Below, piece by piece: positions 18,896 through 29,640 of a stretch of 33,576 nt of DNA. The stretch is taken from the NCBI GenBank assembly GCA_003696905.1, contig RFHJ01000132.1:1-33576 (forward strand). The letters are read 5' to 3'. The notes under the pieces were generated by a model, which had not been told where the DNA came from, made no database searches, and saw only the letters and a list, made by a program, of their open reading frames with translations. This DNA comes from Gammaproteobacteria bacterium. Its GTDB lineage: Bacteria > Pseudomonadota > Gammaproteobacteria > Chromatiales > Chromatiaceae. The translations under genes and the position numbers were made by a program. How positions within the stretch are numbered: position 1 is the first letter of the stretch; each line of letters starts with the position of its first letter.

Positions 18896-19674
18896 ATCTC
18901 TGCACTCCCCAGGTAGGCCTCGCGCACCTTCGGGTGCCCCTTGATCTCGTCCGGATGGCCCTCGGCGATGATTTTTCCCTGGGCCAGCACACTGATGCGG
19001 TCGGCGAGGCTGAATACGACATGCATGTCGTGCTCGATGATCACCTTGGTCATCCCCCTGGCCTTGATCTTCTTCAGCAGATCGATGGTGCGGTTGGTGT
19101 CGTGGCGCGCCATGCCCGCCGTGGGTTCATCGAGCAGCAACAGCTTGGGATGCTGGATCAAGCACATGGCCAGTTCCAGGCGTCGCTTGTCGCCCCGCGA
19201 GAGATTCCCTGCGTGATGATGTGCCTGTTCGGCCATGCCCAAATCCTCCAGGAGCGCCATTGCCTCGTCCTCGACGTCCTTTTCGTCCCGCAGGGGTTCG
19301 AAGGGGTTGAAGCGGAAGGTGCCCTCCTTGTGGGCGAAGGCCGGCAGCATGACGTTCTGCACCAGCGACAGGTCGGGAAAGATTGCCGGGGTCTGGAAGA
19401 CCCGCGAAATACCCAGCTGGTTGATATCGTGGGGCTTGAGATCGCCCTGGGTGAGATCCGTGCCCAGAAAACGGATGGTGCCACTGTCGGGCTTGAGCAG
19501 GCCGATGCAGGTATTGAGCAGGGTCGACTTGCCAGCCCCGTTGGGCCCGATGATGGCATGGGTCTTCCCCTGTTCGATCCGGAGATTGATGTCCGAGAGC
19601 GCCTGCAGGCCGCCAAAGGCCTTGTTGACCCCAGCGATCTCGAGCACGATGTTGTCCGGCTGAGCACTCATCAC
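18892..19674 (-). CDS. HAAT/Liv-type ABC transporter ATP-binding protein (LivG-like)
   Basis: Walker [13 protein letters not shown], signature [15 protein letters not shown], Walker [12 protein letters not shown]; 4-nt overlap with the LivF-like gene. Confidence 0.93.
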   Translation of the reverse strand: MMSAQPDNIVLEIAGVNKAFGGLQALSDINLRIEQGKTHAIIGPNGAGKSTLLNTCIGLLKPDSGTIRFLGTDLTQGDLKPHDINQLGISRVFQTPAIFPDLSLVQNVMLPAFAHKEGTFRFNPFEPLRDEKDVEDEAMALLEDLGMAEQAHHHAGNLSRGDKRRLELAMCLIQHPKLLLLDEPTAGMARHDTNRTIDLLKKIKARGMTKVIIEHDMHVVFSLADRISVLAQGKIIAEGHPDEIKGHPKVREAYLGSAEI

Positions 19675-20807
19675 GCCTCCTCCTCTGCCTTGCCGGGCTT
19701 GCGCTGGAACAACGCCTGAATGCGACGGAAGCCCTCGATGATGCCGCCCGGCAGGAAGATGATGATCACCATGAACAGCACCCCCAGGGTCAGGTGCCAG
19801 CCATCACCCACGAAGGGCGAGGTCAGCGTCACCATCAGCTCGTTCAGCCAGTCCGGCAGGAAGTCGAAGACCTGGTGCAGCGTCTGTTCATTGACCGCCG
19901 AGAAGATGTTCTCGAAGTACTTGATGGTCGCCGCGCCGATCACCGGGCCCAACAGCGTTCCGACACCCCCGAGGATGGTCATCAGCACTACCTCGCCGGA
20001 GGCGGTCCATTGCATCCGTTCGGCGCCGGCCAAGGGATCGACGATGGCCATCAGGGATCCCGCCAGGCCGGCGTAGATACCGGAGATCACGAAGACACTC
20101 AGCAGATAGGGCCTGGGATTGAAACCCGTGTACTCCATCCGTGTCTGGTTACTTTTTATAGCCACCAGTTTCATGCCGTAGGGCGAGCGGAAGATCCGCA
20201 GCGCCACCCAGAAACCCAGAATCAGCATCACGGCGCAGAAATAGAAACCAGCATAGCCCTTGAGCGTCAGTCCAAACAGGTCGGCGAGCGGCGAGCCCTG
20301 CACCTGAATACCCAGCAGGGTATCGATCAGTCGCGGATCGTCGCGCAACACGCGCAGGCCGGTTTCGCCGTTGGTGATGGGGGTGAGCACCGAATAGGCC
20401 ATGTTGTAGGACATCTGGGCGAAGGCCAGGGTCAGGATGGAGAAATAGATGCCCGTCCGCCGCAGGCTGAGGAAACCGATGACCACCGCGAAGATTGCCG
20501 AGATCGCCACCGATAGCAGAACCGCCGGGATGACGTTCATCGACAACAGTTTGAACGACCACACAGTGGCGTAGGAACCCACCCCGAGGAAGGCGGCGTG
20601 GCCGAAGGAGAGGTAGCCGGTCAAGCCGAACAAAAGATTGTAGCCGATGGCAAAGAGGCCAAAGATGGCAAACTTCTGCAGCAGATCGGGATAGCCCGCG
20701 CCAATGGCCTGGGCCCACAGCGGGGCGCTCAACACCACCGCGGAAAATATGGCCAGCACCAGGTAATCGCGCAGGGAAGTGGAGGCAATGATGATTCGGG
20801 TCTGCAT
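19671..20807 (-). CDS. HAAT/Liv-type ABC transporter permease (LivM-like)
   Basis: [26 protein letters not shown]; polytopic; 4-nt overlap with the LivG-like gene. Confidence 0.92.
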   Translation of the reverse strand: MQTRIIIASTSLRDYLVLAIFSAVVLSAPLWAQAIGAGYPDLLQKFAIFGLFAIGYNLLFGLTGYLSFGHAAFLGVGSYATVWSFKLLSMNVIPAVLLSVAISAIFAVVIGFLSLRRTGIYFSILTLAFAQMSYNMAYSVLTPITNGETGLRVLRDDPRLIDTLLGIQVQGSPLADLFGLTLKGYAGFYFCAVMLILGFWVALRIFRSPYGMKLVAIKSNQTRMEYTGFNPRPYLLSVFVISGIYAGLAGSLMAIVDPLAGAERMQWTASGEVVLMTILGGVGTLLGPVIGAATIKYFENIFSAVNEQTLHQVFDFLPDWLNELMVTLTSPFVGDGWHLTLGVLFMVIIIFLPGGIIEGFRRIQALFQRKPGKAEEEA

Positions 20808-20817
20808 GATTTCTCCC

Positions 20818-21816
20818 TCAGTCCTTGCCCATCAGGCCGCGCGGCCGAACCAGCAGGATGATGACCGCCACCAGGTAGATGATGATCTGGTCGATGCCCG
20901 GCAGGATGGACTTGATCTCGTTCATGGAGAAGAACGACTGCAGAATGCCGAGCAGAAACCCGGCCGCCACTGCCCCCGGCAGCGAGCCCATGCCGCCGAC
21001 CACGACCACCACGAAGGAGAGCACCAGAAAGTCCATGCCCATGTGGTAGTCGGGCGAGAGAATGGGCGTGTACATGGTCCCTGCGAGGCCGGCGACCACG
21101 GCCGCGATGCCGAACACAATGGTGAAGCGCCGCTCGATGTTGATGCCGAGCAGGCTCACCATCTCACGGTCGTGCATGCCGGCACGCACCACCATACCGA
21201 AGGTGGTGAACTGCAGAAAGGCGAACACGAGGCCGATGACCACCACCGAGAACAGCAGATAGATCAACCGCCACCAAGGATAGACGATGCCGGGCATGCC
21301 GAAGACGGCGCCGACGTCCACGCTGGTCGCCACCGCCTCCGGCGCCGCCACCGGGATGGGGTTGGCGCCATAGAAGGACTTCACGATCTCCTGCAGTACG
21401 ATGGCCAGCCCAAAGGTGACCAGGATCTGATCGGCATGGTCACGCTTGTAGAAATAGCGGATCAGGCCCCGTTCCATGGCGAGCCCGATCAGGAGCATCA
21501 CCGGTATGGCCGCGACGATCGATATCGGCACCGAATAATCGATGATGGCACGCCCGATGTCCCCCCACCACACCTCCAGATAGGGGACCTCCTTGTAGGC
21601 ATCGAAGAAGGTGATGCTGGGGTCTTTCACCCGCATCGAGATCGTCAACAGTTCCTGCACGCTGACCGCCACGAAGGCGCCCAGCATGAAGAGCGCGCCG
21701 TGGGCGAAGTTCACCACCCCTAGGGTGCCGAAGACCAGACTCAGACCCAGGGCGATGAGCGCATAGGCTCCCCCTTTGTCCAGGCCGTTGAGTATCTGCA
21801 GCAATATCGCTTCCAT
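20818..21816 (-). CDS. HAAT/Liv-type ABC transporter permease (LivH-like)
   Basis: [40 protein letters not shown]: classical LivH N-terminus. Confidence 0.93.
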   Translation of the reverse strand: MEAILLQILNGLDKGGAYALIALGLSLVFGTLGVVNFAHGALFMLGAFVAVSVQELLTISMRVKDPSITFFDAYKEVPYLEVWWGDIGRAIIDYSVPISIVAAIPVMLLIGLAMERGLIRYFYKRDHADQILVTFGLAIVLQEIVKSFYGANPIPVAAPEAVATSVDVGAVFGMPGIVYPWWRLIYLLFSVVVIGLVFAFLQFTTFGMVVRAGMHDREMVSLLGINIERRFTIVFGIAAVVAGLAGTMYTPILSPDYHMGMDFLVLSFVVVVVGGMGSLPGAVAAGFLLGILQSFFSMNEIKSILPGIDQIIIYLVAVIILLVRPRGLMGKD

Positions 21817-21888
21817 AACCGGACTCTTCCCACTCGCGCCGGCCGGGCCGAAGCGGCCCGCCCGATGAATTCACGTGACAACGCAAAA

Positions 21889-21916
21889 ACCGGTCGTCCC
21901 CCACGGGACGACCGGT
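21889..21916 (-). terminator. Hairpin plus T-run between the binding-protein gene and the permease genes (attenuator candidate)
   Basis: Minus strand: ACCGGTCGTCCC-gtgg-GGGACGACCGGT followed by ttttt; perfect 12-bp stem. Confidence 0.8.
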
Positions 21917-21929
21917 CTCACCCGCCGGA

Positions 21930-23273
21930 TCAGGCGTTGCACTGACCCAGTTCGCCGCCGAAGATCGACGGGTCGTACTCCACCTGCGAACGCGGCACCA
22001 CCTTGGCTACCTCCAGCAGGTCGAATTGCGAGCTCGGCTTCTCCTTGCCGCGCACCACCAGCACGTCCTTGAAGCACTGGTGGTCGGCCGCGCGGTACTC
22101 GGTGGGCCCGTTGCCCATGCCGTCGAACTTGAAGCCTTCCAGCGCCTCGATCACACCGCAGGGGTTGAAGGTGCCGGCCATCTCGCAGGCATTGGCATAC
22201 AACAGGGTCTGCACATAGCAGGTCTGTGCCGCCTGCGACGGCGGGAAACCGTACTCGGCGCCAAAGGACTTGACGAAGGCCTTGGAGCCCTCGTCGCTCA
22301 GCGACCAGTGCCAGTTGGTGGTCCCCAGGATACCCTTGATGGCATCTCCGGCGCCCTGCGCCATGAGACGGGAGAACAGCGGCACCACGATCTCGAACTT
22401 CTTGCCATTGACCATCTTGTCGCGCAGACCGAACTGCACCGCCTGGGTCAACGAGTTCACCATGTCCTTGCCGTAGTGGTTGAGGATCAGCACATCGGCG
22501 CCCGAGTTCAGTACCGGGGTGATGTACTGGGAGAAGTCGCCGGCGCCCAGCGGGGTACGCACGGCAGCAACGGTCTTCCACCCCAGGGCCTCGGTGGCGT
22601 TCTTGATGGACTCTTCCTGGGTCCAGCCCCAGGTATAGTCGGCGGTCAGGTGATAGGCCTTGCGGTCACGGCCGTATTCCTCCGCCAGCACCGGTGCCAG
22701 GGCCTGGCCGGACATGTAGGCGTTGAAGAAGTGGCGGAAGCCGTGCTTGCGCTTGTCCTTGCCGGTGGTGTCGTTGGAGTGGGTCAGGCCCGCCATGAAG
22801 ATCACACCGGCCTCCTGGCACAGCGACTGTACCGCGATCGCCACCCCCGATGAGGAGCCGCCCGAGATCATCAATGCGCCGTCCTTCTCGATCATCCGCT
22901 TGGCCGAGGCGCGGGCCGCGTCCGACTTGGTCTGGGTGTCGCCAGTCACGTAGGTGACCTTCTTGCCCAGAATACCGTTGCCCTTGAGGCTCGACGGCTT
23001 CATGGTGTTGAGCATGCCCCCGTCACCCTCGCCGTTGAGGTGCTTGACCGCCAGCTTGAAGGCGCGCAGCTCGTCCGCGCCCTCGTCGGCATAGGCACCG
23101 GTCTGTGGCACGTTGAAGCCGAGGGTCACGGTAGCACCCTTCGGCTCGTTGACGAACGCATGGGCATTGCGAATCAGAATGGTGGGCGCCGCGGTGACCG
23201 CGGCGGTGGCGATGGATGCCTTGAGGAATCCACGCCGGGAAAGGTTAGGGAATTTCTTATCGTCGTCAGACAT
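21930..23273 (-). CDS. HAAT-type ABC transporter substrate-binding protein with Tat signal peptide
   Basis: N-terminus NLSRRGFLKASIATAAVTAAPTILIRNAHA (Tat motif SRRGFLK); periplasmic-binding fold segments (VTLGFNVPQTGAYADEGADELRAFKLAVKHLN). Confidence 0.92.
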   Translation of the reverse strand: MSDDDKKFPNLSRRGFLKASIATAAVTAAPTILIRNAHAFVNEPKGATVTLGFNVPQTGAYADEGADELRAFKLAVKHLNGEGDGGMLNTMKPSSLKGNGILGKKVTYVTGDTQTKSDAARASAKRMIEKDGALMISGGSSSGVAIAVQSLCQEAGVIFMAGLTHSNDTTGKDKRKHGFRHFFNAYMSGQALAPVLAEEYGRDRKAYHLTADYTWGWTQEESIKNATEALGWKTVAAVRTPLGAGDFSQYITPVLNSGADVLILNHYGKDMVNSLTQAVQFGLRDKMVNGKKFEIVVPLFSRLMAQGAGDAIKGILGTTNWHWSLSDEGSKAFVKSFGAEYGFPPSQAAQTCYVQTLLYANACEMAGTFNPCGVIEALEGFKFDGMGNGPTEYRAADHQCFKDVLVVRGKEKPSSQFDLLEVAKVVPRSQVEYDPSIFGGELGQCNA

Positions 23274-23503
23274 GAGCTCTATCCTCCGGGTTTGGCCACC
23301 CGCCCACGGGTGATCCAGACAGTGTCCTGACAGGGACGGGACTTTGTAGAATCCGCTGGCCCGCGCGAGGGCATTCCACCCCCAAGAAAGGCCATGCAGT
23401 TCACGGCGCGACTATGGCAATACCCCGGTTTGCATACAATTAGACTTTAGTCGAATACCTCCGCTGGCCGGAGAGACGCATAATCCGGAGGAACGAGGAC
23501 GCC

Positions 23504-24169
23504 ATGCCGGAATCTGCCTGCGAAATGGACACGCACATCATCGTGGCGGACGATCACCCCCTGTTCCGCGATGCCGTCACCCACCTGCTGGAACGCAGCA
23601 TACCCATGGTGCGCGTCAGCCAGGTAGAGAGCTTTCGCCAGCTCAACGAGCAGCTGGCGGGAGATGTCCTGCCCAGTCTGGTGCTGCTGGACCTGAAACT
23701 GATCGACACCCGCGGCCTGGACGGCCTGTTGCTGCTGAAGAAACACTACCCGTCGCTGCCCGTACTCATCATCTCCGCCTTCGACGACGACAAGGTGGTA
23801 CAGATGGCCATGCAGTGCGGCGCCAGCGGCTTCGTACCCAAGCGCCTGGAGATGGAGCGCATGGCCGAGGCCATCCAGTCCGTGCTGGAGGGCGAGATGT
23901 GGTTTCCGGAGCTCGAGGTGGCCGACGAGGCACCGCCGCTGGATACCAAGGCGTTGGTCGAATCACTCACCCCGGCTCAGCTGCGCGTCCTTTCCCTGCT
24001 GCGCGACGGCATGCCCAGCAAGGAGATGGCGGCCGCCATGTCGGTCACCGAGGCCACCATCAAGGCCCATCTCACCGAGATCTTTCGCAAACTGAAGGTC
24101 AAGAACCGGACCCAGGCGGTGCTCGCGACCCAGGATCTCGACCTTCCTTCCCAGGGACTGCCGGAATAG
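23504..24169 (+). CDS. LuxR/NarL-family response regulator (CrbR/ErdR-like)
   Basis: Receiver domain IIVADDHPLFRDAV...LVLLDLKLIDTRG; C-terminal HTH LTPAQLRVLSLLRDGMPSKEMAAAMSVTEATIKAHLTEIFRKLKVKNRTQAV. Alternative start at 23525 (MDTHIIV). Confidence 0.9.
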   Translation: MPESACEMDTHIIVADDHPLFRDAVTHLLERSIPMVRVSQVESFRQLNEQLAGDVLPSLVLLDLKLIDTRGLDGLLLLKKHYPSLPVLIISAFDDDKVVQMAMQCGASGFVPKRLEMERMAEAIQSVLEGEMWFPELEVADEAPPLDTKALVESLTPAQLRVLSLLRDGMPSKEMAAAMSVTEATIKAHLTEIFRKLKVKNRTQAVLATQDLDLPSQGLPE

Positions 24170-24175
24170 GCGGTA

Positions 24176-27100
24176 TCAGCCGGCCGCGCGGGCCTGCTCC
24201 TGTTGTGTCAGGGCAGTGTGCAGTATCGATCGCAGCTTGGCCGGCTCCACCGGCTTGGCGAGAAACTGAAAGCCCGCGGCCAGCGCCGATTCACGCACTC
24301 GCGCGTCCTGTTCGGCGGTGATGAGCACGCCGAGGAAGCGCTCCCCGTGACGCGCCCGGTAGTGGTGCAGCAGATCCAGACCGTTGGTCATTTCGTGCAA
24401 TCGGTAGTCCATGAGCACGATGTCGCACGGGACGGTGGCATCCGCCCGCTGCAGATATCCCTCGGCACTGTTCTCGCACAGCACCTCGGCGCCCCAGCGT
24501 TCGAGCACGGTGCGCGTGGCGCGCAATATCTCGGGATCGTCGTCGACGCACAGGATGCGTCGCCCCTCCAGCCAGCGGGTCTTGAAAGGACGGGTATCGA
24601 CACTGGAATGCCGCACTGCCTGGACCTGTACCCGCGGCACCACCACACTGAAGGTGCTGCCCACCCCCTCGCGCGACCGGACCTCCAGGCGGTGGCCGAG
24701 CAATTCCGCCATGCGTTCGCAGATCGCCAGCCCCAGGCCCACACCTTCGGCATTGTGATCGAGCTGCTGGAACTCGCGGAATATCGCCTCCAGCTTGTCC
24801 GGAGGAATACCGCGTCCGGAATCACGTACCTCGATGCGGATGGCATCCGGACCGGCCCGTCGGCAGACCACCAGGATCGTACCCTGCTCGGTGTAACGAA
24901 TGGCATTGGAGAGAAAGTTCTGCAGGATGCTGCGCAACAGATTGCGATCGCTGCGGGTCCCGCAGTGGCTCTCATGGATCCGCAGGTTCAGCCCCTTCTG
25001 CCGGGCGAGTACCGAAAATTCGTTGTACAGGGCGTCGAACAGCGGCTGGATGGGGAAGGCGGTGACCTCGGGCCGCATGGCTCCGGCATCCAGCTTCGAG
25101 ATGTCGAGCAGCGCCCGCAGCAGCGATTCGGCCGACGCCAGGGCATCCAGGGCATTGCGCGCCAGCAACTGGCGCTCGTCCCCCGCCAGATCCTCGTAGA
25201 GGGCGCCCAGGTACAGCTTGGATGCCCCCAACGGCTGGGTCAGGTCGTGGCTGGCCGCCGCCAGGAAGCGCGACTTGCTGCGGGTACTCTCCTCCAGCCG
25301 CGCATTGAGTTCCGACAGCCGCCGGGTGCGGGCCTCGACCTGGCTCTCCAGGCGCTCGTTGACCCGCGCCAGTTCGCGCTCTGCCTGCTTGATCGCCGTG
25401 ATGTCGGTGAAGGTGGTGATGAAGCCCCCATCGGGCAGGCGCGCGCCCTGGGTCTGGATGATCCGGCCGTCGCGCCATTCGCGGACATAGGTATAGGGAC
25501 GGCCGTGGCGCAGATAATCAAGCCGCTTGCGTACCTCTGCATCCAGCGGACCGGTGAACACGGGCCCGAAGCCGCGCTGCACGTTGAATCGAATCACCTC
25601 CTCGATCGGCATGCCCACGTGCAGAAAATCCGCGGGAAAGGCAAACAGCTCACTATAAAGCCGATTCCAGGTCATCAGGCGCAGATCCGGGTCGACCACG
25701 CTCACCGCCTGGCCGATGTGATCGAGGGTGACCTGCAGGATCTCACGGTTGAACTGCAAGGCCTGCCCTGCGGTATCCAGCAGCCGGTAGAGATCGCGCT
25801 CGCCGTCCCGGTCGAGACTGCCACGCAGGGCGGTGTCGATCAGATGTTCGGCACTGGCGGTGCCGATGCTGCCCGCCAACAGGTGCTGGGCCTGCCGCAG
25901 CAGGCGGTCGCCGGCGCGCTGGTGCTGCTCGCGGACGGGGTCACAGCCGTGCTCCAGGAAGAACTGCCGGGTGCGTTCCTCGCCAGTGAAGCGGCTGCAC
26001 AGCTCCGCGAGATCCCCCACCCGCAGGCGGTGGTCCAGTGCCTCTGGCTGCGCCTCGTGCAGGTCCACATAGCTGCTCGCCTGCAGGCGGTCGACGAAGG
26101 AATGATCGGCACGCAGCGACACCAGCACATACAGCAACAGGTTGGCGCCGAGGCTCCAGAAGACCCCATGGCTCAGGTAGTCGTCGAAATGCCAGCCGAA
26201 CAGGGCCCGAGGCGCCAGCCATTGCAGACCAAAGGGTCCCTCCGTCAGGAACCCGGATGGCAGCCAGGCCGCATTGCCCAGCGATGGCAGCAGCAACAGA
26301 TACAACCAGAGGGCGAAGCCGGCGATCAACCCCGCCACCACGCCATGGCGATGCCCCCGGCGCCAGTAGAGCCCCCCGACCAGGGCCGGCAGAAACTGGA
26401 TCGCCGCCGCGAAGGAGAGCAGACCGATGCTGTAGAGCGACTTGCCGCTGCCCGCCAGGAGATAGTAGCCATAGGCCAGCAGCATCAGGCCCAGGATGGT
26501 GAGGCGCCGGATCAACAGCAGATGGCAATGCAGGCTGCGGCCCTCCGCCTGACGTCCCCAACGCACCATGAGCGGAAAGATGAGGTCGTTCGATACCATG
26601 GTGCTGAGTGCCAGGGTGGAGACGATCACCATCCCGGTCGCTGCCGAGAAGCCGCCCAGATAGGCGAGCAGGGTCAACAAGTCGTGCCCGCTCTGCAGCG
26701 GCAGAAAGAGCACATACAGATCCGGATTTCCGCCCCAGGCGAAGCGCTGCAGGCCGGCGCCGGTGATGGGCACCACTGCCAGGCTGAACAACAGCAGATA
26801 GAGCGGGAATCCCCAACGGGCAAAGGGCAACTCGTTCCCGCGTCCCTCCACCGCGAAGACGTGGAACTGCCTTGGCAGACACAGGATGGCGGCTGCCGCC
26901 AGCAGGGTCCGGGTGATGAAGCCACCGTCCAGGTCCGATTCGTGAAAGGGGAGCAGCATCAGCGAGAATGCCGTCAGACTGGACGAGCCGGCCGCCGCCT
27001 GGCGCAACAGCTGGACCGCCAGTCCCGCGATGGCGAGGAAGGCCACCAGCTTGACCATCGACTCCACCGATATGGCGTGGATCATGCCACGGTGGTGCAC

Positions 27101-27655
27101 CGAGGCATCGATGGTGCGGGCACCGAACAGGACCGCGAAGGCCGCCAGTATCAGGGTCAGCACCAGGGCGGTATCGACGTTGTGCAGCAGGCTTCCCGGG
27201 TCGGCGGCCGCCGGTGCCAGGGCATCATAGGCATTGGCAATGGCCTTGATCTGCAGCGAGATGTAGGGCAGCGTCCCTACCAGTGCGATGAGGGTGACGA
27301 CCGCCGCCACCTGATGGCTCTTGCCATAGCGGCCGGCGATGAAGTCGGCGATGGTGGTCGACTTCTGGCGCTTGCTCACACTGAGCAGCTTCTTCAGAAA
27401 GGAATGGAACAGCAGAAAGACCAGAATGGGGCCGAGGTAGATGGCAAAGAAGGAAAGTCCGCCCTGGGCCGCATTGCCTACCGCCCCGTAGAAGGTCCAC
27501 GACGTGCAGTAGACCGTCAGCGAGAGGGTAAAGATCAGTGGCTGGTGGCGCGAGACATGCCCCTCTGGTTGGGCGTCACCGCGATGCGCCACAAAGAACA
27601 GCGCGCCCAGATAGAGCGCGACGACGCCGGCCAGGAGTTCGGCACCGAGCCCCAT
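24176..27655 (-). CDS. Hybrid histidine kinase with N-terminal sodium:solute symporter domain (CrbS/MxtR-like), PAS, HisKA, HATPase and receiver domains
   Basis: SSS-like TM region (TVYCTSWTFYGAVGNAAQGGLSFFAIYLGP...STTIADFIAGRYG); H-box KSRFLAAASHDLTQPLGA; VGLGLAICERMAELLGHRLEV; receiver ILCVDDDPEILRAT...DIVLMDYRL. Confidence 0.92.
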   Translation of the reverse strand: MGLGAELLAGVVALYLGALFFVAHRGDAQPEGHVSRHQPLIFTLSLTVYCTSWTFYGAVGNAAQGGLSFFAIYLGPILVFLLFHSFLKKLLSVSKRQKSTTIADFIAGRYGKSHQVAAVVTLIALVGTLPYISLQIKAIANAYDALAPAAADPGSLLHNVDTALVLTLILAAFAVLFGARTIDASVHHRGMIHAISVESMVKLVAFLAIAGLAVQLLRQAAAGSSSLTAFSLMLLPFHESDLDGGFITRTLLAAAAILCLPRQFHVFAVEGRGNELPFARWGFPLYLLLFSLAVVPITGAGLQRFAWGGNPDLYVLFLPLQSGHDLLTLLAYLGGFSAATGMVIVSTLALSTMVSNDLIFPLMVRWGRQAEGRSLHCHLLLIRRLTILGLMLLAYGYYLLAGSGKSLYSIGLLSFAAAIQFLPALVGGLYWRRGHRHGVVAGLIAGFALWLYLLLLPSLGNAAWLPSGFLTEGPFGLQWLAPRALFGWHFDDYLSHGVFWSLGANLLLYVLVSLRADHSFVDRLQASSYVDLHEAQPEALDHRLRVGDLAELCSRFTGEERTRQFFLEHGCDPVREQHQRAGDRLLRQAQHLLAGSIGTASAEHLIDTALRGSLDRDGERDLYRLLDTAGQALQFNREILQVTLDHIGQAVSVVDPDLRLMTWNRLYSELFAFPADFLHVGMPIEEVIRFNVQRGFGPVFTGPLDAEVRKRLDYLRHGRPYTYVREWRDGRIIQTQGARLPDGGFITTFTDITAIKQAERELARVNERLESQVEARTRRLSELNARLEESTRSKSRFLAAASHDLTQPLGASKLYLGALYEDLAGDERQLLARNALDALASAESLLRALLDISKLDAGAMRPEVTAFPIQPLFDALYNEFSVLARQKGLNLRIHESHCGTRSDRNLLRSILQNFLSNAIRYTEQGTILVVCRRAGPDAIRIEVRDSGRGIPPDKLEAIFREFQQLDHNAEGVGLGLAICERMAELLGHRLEVRSREGVGSTFSVVVPRVQVQAVRHSSVDTRPFKTRWLEGRRILCVDDDPEILRATRTVLERWGAEVLCENSAEGYLQRADATVPCDIVLMDYRLHEMTNGLDLLHHYRARHGERFLGVLITAEQDARVRESALAAGFQFLAKPVEPAKLRSILHTALTQQEQARAAG

Positions 27656-27672
27656 GCGGCCGACTCAGCGCC

Positions 27673-29535
27673 TCACTGGCCCCCGCGTCTCAACTGGGAG
27701 AGATCGCGGACCGCGCCGCGCGCCGCCGAAGTGGTGAGCGCGGCATAGGCCTGCAACGCCTCGGAGACCCGACGGTCGCGATTCGCCGGCTGCCACGCCT
27801 TCTCCCCCCGCGCCTCCATGGCCGCACGGCGACGGGCCAGCTCCTCGTCGTCCACCGCCACCCGGATGAGCCGGTTGGGGATGTCGATCTCGATCCGATC
27901 GCCCTCCTCCACCAGGCCGATGGTGCCGCCTTCCGCCGCCTCGGGCGAGCAGTGGCCGATCGACAGGCCCGAGGTGCCGCCGGAGAAACGGCCATCGGTG
28001 ATCAGGGCGCAGGACTTGCCCAGCCCCTTGGACTTCAGGTAGCTGGTGGGATAGAGCATCTCCTGCATCCCTGGCCCGCCCTTGGGTCCTTCGTAACGGA
28101 TGATCACCACATCACCCGGCTGAATCCGGTCACCCAGAATGGCATCGACCGCCGCGTCCTGACTCTCGAAGATGCGTGCCGGACCTGCGAAGGTCCAGAT
28201 CGACTCGTCCACGCCGGCCGTCTTGACGATGCAACCCTGCTCCGCCAGGTTGCCATAGAGCACCGCGAGGCCGCCCTCGCGGCTATAGGCATGTTGCAGA
28301 TCGCGGATACAGCCCGTCTCGCGATCCAGATCCAGATCGGGCCATTGACTGTCCTGACTGAAGGCCACCTGGGTCGGGATTCCCCCCGGGCCTGCGAGAT
28401 AGCGTCGCTTCACCTCCTCGCCGGGGTTACGCATGACGTCCCAGTGCTCCAGGGCATCGGCCATGCTGGGGGCATGCACCACTGGGACGTCCCGATGCAG
28501 CAGGCCGGCCCGATCCAGTTCACCGAGAATGCCCATCACGCCCCCGGCGCGATGGACGTCCTCCATGTGATAGAGCGGTGTCGAGGGTGCCACCTTGCAC
28601 AGATTCGGCACCTTGCGGCTGAGACGATCGATGTCGCTCATGGTGAAATCCACCTTCGCCTCGTGGGCCGCCGCCAGCAGGTGCAACACGGTGTTGGTGG
28701 ACCCCCCCATGGCGATGTCCAGCGTCATGGCATTCTCGAAGGCCTCGAAGGTGGCGATGCTGCGGGGCAATACCGTCTCGTCGTCCTGCTCGTAGTAGCG
28801 GCGGGTGATCTCGACGATCAGACGCCCCGCCTCCAGGAACAGCGCCTTGCGCTCGGCATGAGTGGCCACCAGGGAGCCATTGCCGGGCAACGAGAGGCCC
28901 AGCGCCTCGGTCAGGCAGTTCATGGAGTTGGCGGTGAACATGCCCGAACAGGAGCCACAGGTGGGACAGGCGGAGCGCTCGATCTGCTCCACCTCTTCGT
29001 CCGATTCGTTGGGATCGGCGGCCGAAACCATGGCATCCACCAGGTCCAGCTTCACCTCGCCCTTGTCGGCCAGGCGCACCTTGCCTGCCTCCATCGGCCC
29101 GCCGGAGACGAAGACCGTGGGAATGTTCAGGCGCAGCGCCGCCATCAGCATGCCGGGGGTGATCTTGTCACAATTGGAGATGCACACCAGGGCATCGGCA
29201 CAGTGCGCATTGACCATGTATTCCACCGAATCGGCGATCAGGTCGCGCGAGGGGAGCGAATAGAGCATGCCGCCATGCCCCATGGCGATACCGTCGTCCA
29301 CTGCGATGGTGTTGAATTCCTTGGCCACCCCACCGGCCTGTTGGATCTCGCGCGCCACCAGTTGGCCCAGATCCTTGAGATGCACATGCCCTGGCACGAA
29401 TTGGGTGAAGGAGTTGGCGATGGCGATGATGGGCTTGTCGAAGTCTCCCTCTTTCATTCCGGTCGCGCGCCAGAGGGCGCGGGCGCCGGCCATGTTGCGA
29501 CCATGGGTCGTGGTATGGGAGCGATATCGTGGCAT
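27673..29535 (-). CDS. ilvD: Dihydroxy-acid dehydratase
   Basis: [85 protein letters not shown]-like segment ([21 protein letters not shown]). Confidence 0.96.
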   Translation of the reverse strand: MPRYRSHTTTHGRNMAGARALWRATGMKEGDFDKPIIAIANSFTQFVPGHVHLKDLGQLVAREIQQAGGVAKEFNTIAVDDGIAMGHGGMLYSLPSRDLIADSVEYMVNAHCADALVCISNCDKITPGMLMAALRLNIPTVFVSGGPMEAGKVRLADKGEVKLDLVDAMVSAADPNESDEEVEQIERSACPTCGSCSGMFTANSMNCLTEALGLSLPGNGSLVATHAERKALFLEAGRLIVEITRRYYEQDDETVLPRSIATFEAFENAMTLDIAMGGSTNTVLHLLAAAHEAKVDFTMSDIDRLSRKVPNLCKVAPSTPLYHMEDVHRAGGVMGILGELDRAGLLHRDVPVVHAPSMADALEHWDVMRNPGEEVKRRYLAGPGGIPTQVAFSQDSQWPDLDLDRETGCIRDLQHAYSREGGLAVLYGNLAEQGCIVKTAGVDESIWTFAGPARIFESQDAAVDAILGDRIQPGDVVIIRYEGPKGGPGMQEMLYPTSYLKSKGLGKSCALITDGRFSGGTSGLSIGHCSPEAAEGGTIGLVEEGDRIEIDIPNRLIRVAVDDEELARRRAAMEARGEKAWQPANRDRRVSEALQAYAALTTSAARGAVRDLSQLRRGGQ

Positions 29536-29640
29536 GCCTGTATCTCCGGAAGGAATTGCCGAGGGACGCATTATCCTGCCTCGGGGCGAGCAAGCGCAAA
29601 TCGGCCGCAGCCCATGGAAATGAATTCGGACAGACTCGCC

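Noticed and set aside
24203-27748. 1,181-aa plus-strand ORF antisense to the hybrid kinase
   Set aside because: Low-complexity Q/R/H-rich translation with no recognisable domain, fully overlapping a gene with clear domains; typical antisense open frame in GC-rich DNA.
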